The notes under the pieces are model-generated. The model worked only from the letters and a program-made list of their open reading frames with translations. It was not told where the DNA came from and searched no databases. Made by a program: the position numbers and the translations under genes. Positions 33,631 through 40,751 of a DNA stretch of 40,751 nt are shown piece by piece (positions within the stretch are counted from its first letter, which is position 1; each line of letters opens with the position of its first letter). The stretch lies in the NCBI GenBank assembly GCA_025358945.1, contig JANYHS010000187.1, positions 1 through 40,751 of the forward strand, read 5' to 3'. Source of the stretch: Acidobacteriota bacterium (GTDB lineage Bacteria > Acidobacteriota > Vicinamibacteria > Vicinamibacterales > CAVVIG01).

Positions 33631-34842
33631 TCAGCGATGAAACTCGAAGATGCTGTCGGTAGGATCCATTTCGCCGAAGTGTTGACGAACGAGGATCTTG
33701 CTCGCCAGATAAGCGCCGGTGACACCCTGACTGGCGTCGCCGAGTGCGAACAGATGGTGCGGGTAGTTTCGATGGGGACCAATGCAGGGTAAACCGTTGG
33801 TCGTACGAGCATAATCCGACGCCCATCCAAACGCCGGCTGCACGCCGGAGATGTCCGGATACAAAATCGAGAGTTCGTACATCAACTGGCCGGTCCGCTG
33901 GACGATGACTTTGTCCCGCAAGCGGACACGGGGTGCGTCGGCGTCGGCCCCGCCGACAAGCACACGGCCGTCAGCGGTCCATCGCATGACATGCGGGGGG
34001 ACGGCACTGTCGCGCAGCATGAACGTCCGCGTCCCCATCTGCTGGCGGATCTTCGCCGGCACCGGTTCAGTGAGCGCGAAATACGCCGTGCGAAAACAGA
34101 AGTGGCGGACCAGCGCCTTGTAGAGGGGCGTCGGCATGCCGGTCGCGACGATCACACGGTTGGTGTGGATGCGACCGTTGGCCGTGATCACCTCCGCTGA
34201 TTTTCGATTGAAGGTGACCTTGGTGACCGGTGTGCGCTCGAAGATCACCGCGCCGCGATTCGCAGCCGACACCGCGAGGCCCAGGCACGCGCGGTACGGA
34301 TCGAGCGTCGCGCCATCCTTCGATCGCAGCGCCGGCGCCTGCAGCGCCACCTCGCCGGCGATCGCGTGCGCGGTCAACAGCGTCGCGTCGAGACCGGCCG
34401 CGCGCCGCGCTTTCTGCTCGCGCTTGAGTCCCAACACCTGATCCGGCGTCACGGCCACCGTCACGGCCGGGCGCGCCTCGATGAAACATTTCACGTCGAG
34501 CCGGCGCAGCAGCGCGACGAGATCCAACGCCGCCCGGCGCCAGCTCTGGAACACGCGCTTGGCGCTCCGGCCACCGACCAGACGCTCGAGATCGGCGTAG
34601 CCGACCCCGGGATCCTCGTTGATCCACCCAGACGATGACCCGCTGGAGCCGCGGCCGATCTGCGCCGCTTCGAGCAGTGTGACCTTTGCGCCGGCCGCCG
34701 CCAACGCGTACGCCGTCGCACAGCCGGTCAGCCCGCCGCCGATGATCACGACGTCGGTCGCCATCGCGCCTCGCTGGCGAGGAAACGCGGGCACCCGGGT
34801 CGCGGGAAACTGATCGATCCACGGAGAGTGGTAGTTGGTCAT
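33631..34842 (-). CDS. FAD-dependent oxidoreductase (DAO family)
   Basis: I choose ATG 34842 (MTNYHSPWIDQFPATRVP, 403 aa), because the nine extra residues to 34869 look unrelated. The Rossmann FAD motif is TDVVIIGGGLTGCATAYALAAAGAKVTLLEA, followed by the flavin loop GRGSSGSSSGWINEDPG. The C-terminus has the second FAD contact (YPDISGVQPAFGWASDYARTTNGLPCIGP and FALGDASQGVTGAYLASKIL). DAO-family enzymes oxidise amines or amino acids such as glycine, sarcosine or gamma-glutamylputrescine. The substrate is not evident. It lies upstream of the TonB gene on the same strand with a 52-base gap, and need not be related. Confidence 0.9.
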   Translation of the reverse strand: MTNYHSPWIDQFPATRVPAFPRQRGAMATDVVIIGGGLTGCATAYALAAAGAKVTLLEAAQIGRGSSGSSSGWINEDPGVGYADLERLVGGRSAKRVFQSWRRAALDLVALLRRLDVKCFIEARPAVTVAVTPDQVLGLKREQKARRAAGLDATLLTAHAIAGEVALQAPALRSKDGATLDPYRACLGLAVSAANRGAVIFERTPVTKVTFNRKSAEVITANGRIHTNRVIVATGMPTPLYKALVRHFCFRTAYFALTEPVPAKIRQQMGTRTFMLRDSAVPPHVMRWTADGRVLVGGADADAPRVRLRDKVIVQRTGQLMYELSILYPDISGVQPAFGWASDYARTTNGLPCIGPHRNYPHHLFALGDASQGVTGAYLASKILVRQHFGEMDPTDSIFEFHR

Positions 34843-34884
34843 AGGTCGTTTCGTCGCTGGTCGTCGCACATTCTAGTGGATTCC

Positions 34885-34912
34885 TTTGGACCTGACCCAC
34901 CCGCCCTACGTG
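34885..34912. repeat. Degenerate GACCTGACCCACC repeat at the Ada stop
   Basis: TTTGGACCTGACCCACCCGCC followed by CTACGTGG resembles the minisatellite units at 30589-30660 (GACCTACCTGACC) in a decayed form, and it overlaps the stop codon of the ada-like gene. It is too short to be sure it shares an origin. Confidence 0.3.
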
Positions 34913-35994
34913 GCCTCGCTGTTGAGTAACGCCTTCTTGCGCGCCACGCCCCACCGATAGCCGCCATGTCCACCCGCAGCCGGCACCACGCGATGACACG
35001 GGATCGCCAGCGCCACCGGATTGGTCGCGCAGGCGCGCGCCACGGCGCGGACCGCTTTCGGCCGGCCAATCGACGAAGCGACCTCCGAATACGTGCGTGT
35101 CTCCCCATACGGAATCGACGCCAGCGCCTGCCAGACCTGCCACTGAAACGCGGTCGCCTGGACGTCGAGCGGCAGATCGAGGCGGGGCGAACGTCCCGCC
35201 AGATGCGCGAGGATCGCGCGCGTCCACCGCGTGATCGCGCCGCTGTCGGGCGTGATCGTCGCCGCCGGAAACTCGCGCGACAGCGCCCGCGTCAACTCGC
35301 CGTCCGAGGATCCCATCGACACCGCGCAGACGCCGCGCGGCGTCGCCGCCACCAGCAGGCGTCCCAGCGACGCGTTCGACGAATCCACGATCGCGTAGCC
35401 GATCGTCATGCCCGCGCCGCCTCGACGGTACACAGACGGCGCCATCCCCAACTTCGGCACTGCGCGCTCGTAAAAACGACTGCTCGATCCGTATCCCGCC
35501 TCCAGCATCGCCCCCGTGATGTCCCCGGTCTGGCGCAACGTCCCCTTCACTTTTCGCAAGCGGACCGCGTCTGCGTACTCACGCGGCGATACGCCGACGA
35601 GCCGTTTGAAATTGCGCTGCAGGTGATACGGGCTGCCGCCCAGACGAGCCGCCAATGTCGCCAGCGCCGGATGACCCTCGACGTTGGAGAGATACACACA
35701 CGCCCGTCGGATTTTTTCGATCCACGGGTCGGCTGCCGTCACAGTGGCATCCGGATGGCAGCGCTGGCACGCGCGAAAACCGCCTTCGCGCGCGCCGGCC
35801 GGCGTCTCGAAAAAGGTGACGCGATCGCGGCGCGGGCGGCGGCTGGGACACGACGGCCGGCAATAGATGCCGGTCGAGCGGACAGCGTAGACGAACAACC
35901 CGTCGGCGGAGCGATCGTGCCCGAGCACGGCGTCCCACCGCGCGTCAAAGGCTGCCGCCACTTTCTCTGCTGATCTCTTCGTCAAAGCATTCAT
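34906..35994 (-). CDS. ada: Ada: bifunctional transcriptional activator / O6-alkylguanine-DNA alkyltransferase
   Basis: A 362-aa protein with the full Ada layout. I use ATG 35994, as the ORF-track start is TTG. The N-terminal zinc domain has FVYAVRSTGIYCRPSCPSRRP (methyl-acceptor Cys and second ligand) and GFRACQRCHPD. An AraC-type DNA-binding domain follows (GSPYHLQRNFKRLVGVSPREYADAVRLRKVK). The C-terminal alkyltransferase has FQWQVWQALASIPYGETRTYSEVA and active-site Cys in NPVALAIPCHRVV. It repairs phosphotriesters and O6-methylguanine and, when methylated, activates transcription. Divergent from the PanE-like gene. No Ada box or AlkA/AlkB gene was recognised next to it. Confidence 0.95.
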   Translation of the reverse strand: MNALTKRSAEKVAAAFDARWDAVLGHDRSADGLFVYAVRSTGIYCRPSCPSRRPRRDRVTFFETPAGAREGGFRACQRCHPDATVTAADPWIEKIRRACVYLSNVEGHPALATLAARLGGSPYHLQRNFKRLVGVSPREYADAVRLRKVKGTLRQTGDITGAMLEAGYGSSSRFYERAVPKLGMAPSVYRRGGAGMTIGYAIVDSSNASLGRLLVAATPRGVCAVSMGSSDGELTRALSREFPAATITPDSGAITRWTRAILAHLAGRSPRLDLPLDVQATAFQWQVWQALASIPYGETRTYSEVASSIGRPKAVRAVARACATNPVALAIPCHRVVPAAGGHGGYRWGVARKKALLNSEAT

Positions 35995-36057
35995 GCGCCA
36001 AGAATGGACCAACCGGCCAGCGCCCGCTATCCGCAGCTTGCGGTCAAATTATGAATG

Positions 36058-36115
36058 ATTTCGCAGAGTAAGAATCTCCTTTTCTGCGGGTTTCGCGAGT
36101 TCTGCGTCGATCGTC
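36058..36115. repeat. CGCAGA-type dispersed intergenic repeat
   Basis: The divergent gap between ada and the reductase holds CGCAGAGTAAGAATCTCC, then TTTTCTGCGGGTTTCGCGAG and TTCTGCGTCGA. The complement (ACGCAGAACTCGCGAAACCC then GCAGAAAAGGAGA) is the familiar GACGCAGA-type filler repeat of many bacterial genomes. CGCAGA at 36062 and TCTGCG at 36083 and 36106 give inverted halves. Any promoters of the two flanking genes must lie beside or within it. Confidence 0.5.
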
Positions 36116-36159
36116 CCGGAGCGCGAAGGCTTTCGCCGAGCGTGGTACGATCCCCGGCC

Positions 36160-37077
36160 ATGCGGATCGCGATCGTCGGCAGCGGCGGCGTCGGCGGATA
36201 CTTCGGCGGACGCCTGGCTGCGGCCGGCACCGACGTCACGTTTCTTGCGCGGGGCGCACATCTCGACGTGATGCGCGCGCGCGGGCTTCGCATCACCAGC
36301 CCGAAGGGCGACCTGCACCTCCCGCACGTCAAAGCGGAAAGCGATCCGGCGGCTGTCGGTCCGGTCGACATCGTGTTTTTTGCGGTCAAGCTGTACGACA
36401 CGGACAGCGCGCTGGCGCTGCTCCCGCCGCTGCTCGGCCCACACACGGTCGTGATCGGATTTCAGAACGGTGTGGAAACGATCGGCATGCTGACCCGCGC
36501 CGTCGGCGCGGCGCATACGGCGGGCGGGGTGTCGTACGTGTCGGCGGTGATCGCGGAGCCCGGCGTGATCAAACACACCGCGATGGATCACTTGATCTTC
36601 GGTGAGCAGGACGGTTCGCGCTCCCCGCGGCTCGAGGCACTGCTCGATGCATGCCGCGCCGCTGGATTCCAATCCACGCTCAGCACCGACATCACCGTGG
36701 AGATCTGGACGAAGTTCGTCCGCCTCTCTGTCTTCAGCGGCATGACCGCCGTCACCCGCGGTCCGATCGGCGTCATCGTCAACGACCCCGAGCTGCTCGA
36801 GATGCTGAAGGCCGCGGTGCGTGAGACGCTGTCGGTCGCGCACGCCAAGGGCGTGATGGTCGCGAGCGGCATCGATGAAGACGTGGCGAGGGCCTACAAG
36901 GCGCTGCCGCCGCAGGCGAAGGCATCGATGCTCGAGGATCTCGAGCGCGGCCGCCGGATCGAATTGCCGTGGCTGAGCGGCGCGGTAGTCCGATTGGGGA
37001 AGGAAGTCGGCGTCCCGACGCCGACGCACAGCTTCATCACGACCGTGTTGAAGCCTTACGTGAACGGCGCGGCCTAG
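36160..37077 (+). CDS. Ketopantoate reductase family (ApbA/PanE) protein
   Basis: A 305-aa protein from ATG 36160; the track start at 36055 runs through the intergenic repeat. The NADP Rossmann motif is MRIAIVGSGGVGGYFGGRLAAAG. IVFFAVKLYDTDSAL and VIGFQNGVETI follow, the catalytic Lys is in VEIWTKFVRLS, and the substrate Glu is in SMLEDLERGRRIELPWLSG. PanE reduces 2-dehydropantoate to pantoate for CoA synthesis. The usual substrate Asn (NG after the Glu segment) is Ser here (SG), and many paralogues of this family act on other 2-keto acids. I therefore give no gene symbol. Confidence 0.9.
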   Translation: MRIAIVGSGGVGGYFGGRLAAAGTDVTFLARGAHLDVMRARGLRITSPKGDLHLPHVKAESDPAAVGPVDIVFFAVKLYDTDSALALLPPLLGPHTVVIGFQNGVETIGMLTRAVGAAHTAGGVSYVSAVIAEPGVIKHTAMDHLIFGEQDGSRSPRLEALLDACRAAGFQSTLSTDITVEIWTKFVRLSVFSGMTAVTRGPIGVIVNDPELLEMLKAAVRETLSVAHAKGVMVASGIDEDVARAYKALPPQAKASMLEDLERGRRIELPWLSGAVVRLGKEVGVPTPTHSFITTVLKPYVNGAA

Positions 37078-37193
37078 CGGGCGTCGGTCTTCAGATACAG
37101 CACATCGCCGGCGAGCAGCGCGAAGAACAGAGCGCCGGCGTAGAGACCAACGCCGCCGAACATCCTCTTGGACGTCATCGGCCCCACGGGATG
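37074..37193 (-). pseudogene. Remnant of a TfoX N-terminal domain protein
   Basis: This stretch is not in the ORF track. Directly after the serine hydrolase stop, in the same frame, the minus strand reads HPVGPMTSKRMFGGVGLY, then AGALFFALLAGDVLYLKTDAR and a TAG at 37074. This is the core of a TfoX/Sxy N-terminal domain, whose members read RMFGGVGLY-DG-FFALIADDVLY-KVD. About 15-20 residues are missing at the front and the second half of the domain is lost. From ATG 37178 it could still make 34 aa, but a functional protein is unlikely. TfoX proteins are linked to competence regulation in gammaproteobacteria. Confidence 0.75.
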
Positions 37194-38435
37194 CTATCTC
37201 GCGGGAACCTGCGCCGCCGTGTTCGGCAGCGTCTTCATCGACGCCATCACCTTCGCGATCACCTCGTTCAACTGCTTGTCGCCGCGAATCCAACGGAACA
37301 CCGCGACGATGTCGTTGTCCCAGTCGATGTAGATGATGTTGGATCCGTTGCCGACGAAACGCACCGCCGTCTCGGGTGCCGCCGGCAGCGGTTTGCGATC
37401 GGTGTTCAGGTACCAGTTCGCATAGCCGTAGGTCTTGTTGTCCGACCCCGGCGTGCGCGCCATCTGAATCCACCTCTCGGAGACGATCCGCTTGTCCTTC
37501 CACGTGCCGTTGCGGAGGAACAGGTAGCCGAAGCGTCCCATGTCGTACGAGTTCATGAACATGCCGCCGCCCCAGTGGCCGCCGCCGCTCACCGACTGGA
37601 TCTTCTTGCCGTCAACCTCGACCCACGAGTTCTCGTAGCCGTACCACCGCCACGTGGATGAAGCGCCGATCGGCTCCATGACTTCCTCGCGCAGGACTTC
37701 CGGCAGCGGCCGGCGCCACACCTGCAGCGCGGCGAGCGCCATCACGTTCACGCGCACGTCGTTGTACTTGAAGTGCGATCCCGGCTCGTAGAGCTTGCGG
37801 TTCGCCCAGTCGTCCGGCTTCTCGCCCACGGGACGATCGGCCCAGTCCGGTTTGCCCCACAACGTTCCCTGCCAGTCGCTGGTCTGCCGCAGCAGGTGAT
37901 CCCACTTGATGTTCTGATTGTGCGGTGCATCGAATAGATCGACGTGCGGCGGCATGTAGTCGCGTGCGAAGTCGTTCACGTCCTTGATCAACCCACGTTG
38001 CCACGCCAGCCCCACCACCGTCGTCAGAAACGTTTTCGTGACGCTGTTGACGATATCCGCGCGGTTCGGCTCGCCCCACTGCGCGACGACGTAACCGTGG
38101 CGCGTGATGATGCCGCTGGCCGGGCCGCGATCCTTCACCGGACCGACGAGCGTGTCGAATGGTTCCTTGCCGAAGCTGTTCTTGAGAAACAGCGTCATGT
38201 CGTGGGTACCTGGCGTGTCGGCGGCAATCGCGAGTTGCACCGCCTCGTTGACGAGCGCCGAGTTCATGCCCACGTCTTCTGGCGTCTTGTGCTGCCAGTC
38301 GAGCCGTTCGGGGAAGTAGGTCGCTGCCGCTGGCGCCGCGGGCCGTTGGGCCGGCGCCGGCCGCTGGCCGGTCTGCGCAAGAACGGGCGCGAGGACGAGA
38401 GCGGCGAGAACGATCGGAAGCGCACGTCGCAGCAT
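37194..38435 (-). CDS. Secreted serine hydrolase (beta-lactamase/class C-like fold)
   Basis: A 413-aa protein with a strong ribosome-binding site (AAGGAG nine bases upstream of ATG 38435) and signal peptide MLRRALPIVLAALVLAPVLA, followed by a Pro/Ala-rich linker. The SxxK nucleophile motif is NSVTKTFLTTVVG, and the YxN motif is KYNDVRVNVMAL. GGGHWGGGMFMNSYDMGRFGYLFLRNG is typical of the esterase/D-aminopeptidase-like branch. It should act in the periplasm on an ester, amide or peptide substrate. True beta-lactamase activity cannot be concluded. Its stop is followed by the TfoX remnant, and its start is divergent from the FGE-like gene. Confidence 0.92.
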   Translation of the reverse strand: MLRRALPIVLAALVLAPVLAQTGQRPAPAQRPAAPAAATYFPERLDWQHKTPEDVGMNSALVNEAVQLAIAADTPGTHDMTLFLKNSFGKEPFDTLVGPVKDRGPASGIITRHGYVVAQWGEPNRADIVNSVTKTFLTTVVGLAWQRGLIKDVNDFARDYMPPHVDLFDAPHNQNIKWDHLLRQTSDWQGTLWGKPDWADRPVGEKPDDWANRKLYEPGSHFKYNDVRVNVMALAALQVWRRPLPEVLREEVMEPIGASSTWRWYGYENSWVEVDGKKIQSVSGGGHWGGGMFMNSYDMGRFGYLFLRNGTWKDKRIVSERWIQMARTPGSDNKTYGYANWYLNTDRKPLPAAPETAVRFVGNGSNIIYIDWDNDIVAVFRWIRGDKQLNEVIAKVMASMKTLPNTAAQVPAR

Positions 38436-38475
38436 CAGTTATCTCCTTGCGAAGGCTGCAGTATAGTGCAGGGCT

Positions 38476-40152
<1,677 letters not shown>

Positions 40153-40560
40153 GCGACGCCGACTCGGGCACGACGAACGCGTAATGGAACTGATCGGTCA
40201 CCACACCGTTCTTGATCGCGCTGCGGCGCAACCGCGCCTCCAGCGCGTAGCCGGCTTTCTCCAGCACACGGCACGACGCGGCATTCGAGGCGAACGGCAG
40301 CGCGTAGATCCGGGTCAGGGCGTGCGTGGCGAGCGCGTAATCGGTCACCGCGATCGCGAACGTCGTCTCCGGCGCGCGGTTGCGGACGGACTTGATGAAC
40401 TCGCGCGCGTCGTGGAGAGTGTAGGGATGCGGGAACGCGTCGCGCAGGTTCAGCCAGATCTTGTAGTTGTTGGCATGGTGCGCGAGCGGTTCGACGTCGG
40501 CCACCTTCCACGATCGCACCGCGCAGGAGGTCAGGGTCAGCTGCATGTCTGGCATTGATC

Positions 40561-40751
40561 CTAGAGGCGCTTCGGCCATCGCTGCCGTCCGTGAAAGACC
40601 GCAATGATCTCCAGCCGTTCGCCACGCACTCTGTACGGAATCACGTACGGCGTGGACGGAACGACCAGCTCCCGGGTCCCAGACACCCGGCCAGGTCGAC
40701 CGATGTTCGGCAGCTTCGCAAGGCGCTCGACGGCGGCCAGAAGCACTGTGG
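40561..40751 (-). CDS. RelE/ParE family toxin (5' partial)
   Basis: The last 62 or so residues of a RelE/ParE toxin: AAVERLAKLPNIGRPGRVSGTRELVV, TPYVIPYRVRGERLEIIAVFHGRQRWPKRL. The frame stays open to the window edge, and full-length relatives are about 95 aa with an N-terminal helix pair, so the GTG in the ORF track is not the true start. These toxins cleave ribosome-bound mRNA (RelE) or poison gyrase (ParE) and normally follow an antitoxin gene, which would lie beyond the window. Confidence 0.88.
   Translation of the reverse strand, partial: TVLLAAVERLAKLPNIGRPGRVSGTRELVVPSTPYVIPYRVRGERLEIIAVFHGRQRWPKRL

Noticed and set aside
37194-38435. Antibiotic-resistance beta-lactamase
   Set aside because: SxxK and YxN are shared by many esterases and peptidases; nothing specific to a resistance enzyme is seen.

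Overview
The window is uniformly GC-rich, with a strong preference for C or G at third codon positions, and carries no rRNA, tRNA, CRISPR array or recognisable transposon. The gene content suggests Acidobacteriota, probably class Vicinamibacteria (inference). Pointers are an Oar-type TonB receptor with an N-terminal carboxypeptidase-regulatory-like domain, a DUF1800/DUF1501 pair, several PIG-L deacetylases, short ECF sigma/anti-sigma units, and many small intergenic repeats that abut stop codons.

Region 1 (1-10763, + strand) is a compact eight-gene run with almost every start overlapping the previous stop. It holds a glycosidase/GT2/membrane/NHL-repeat fusion (5' end outside the window), an MsbA-like ABC exporter, two GT-B glycosyltransferases, a PIG-L deacetylase, a zinc-ribbon methyltransferase, and two thymidylate-kinase-like proteins. 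The second of these has lost its P-loop and DR motif. The set looks like a glycan or glycolipid assembly, modification and export system. I cannot match it to a described pathway, and it is my best candidate for a novel system.

Region 2 (10816-21009) holds a PLD-superfamily protein (-) and a TIGR01777 epimerase (+) followed by a cluster of three hairpins. On the minus strand come 2-oxoacid dehydrogenase E1 alpha and beta, an ECF sigma factor, a stand-alone ChrR-like cupin and a zinc anti-sigma factor. Further on are a tandem HD-GYP protein with a degenerate first domain and a translationally coupled DUF1800-DUF1501 pair with a Tat signal.

Region 3 (21010-27628) holds a small orphan secreted ORF, then a radical SAM / DegT aminotransferase / DedA operon on +. 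On - there is a PIN-toxin/antitoxin pair whose promoter sits in a large AT-rich inverted repeat, and an acyl-CoA synthetase.

Region 4 (27690-40751) is mostly minus strand: a large secreted PIG-L protein carrying an in-frame dispersed repeat, a 9-bp minisatellite, the TonB receptor, an FAD oxidoreductase, Ada, a PanE-type reductase (+), a TfoX remnant, a secreted serine hydrolase, and a secreted FGE-sulfatase-fold protein (+). It ends with a GNAT gene that lacks its acetyl-CoA site and a RelE/ParE toxin cut by the window edge. The decayed TfoX and GNAT genes show ongoing gene loss here.
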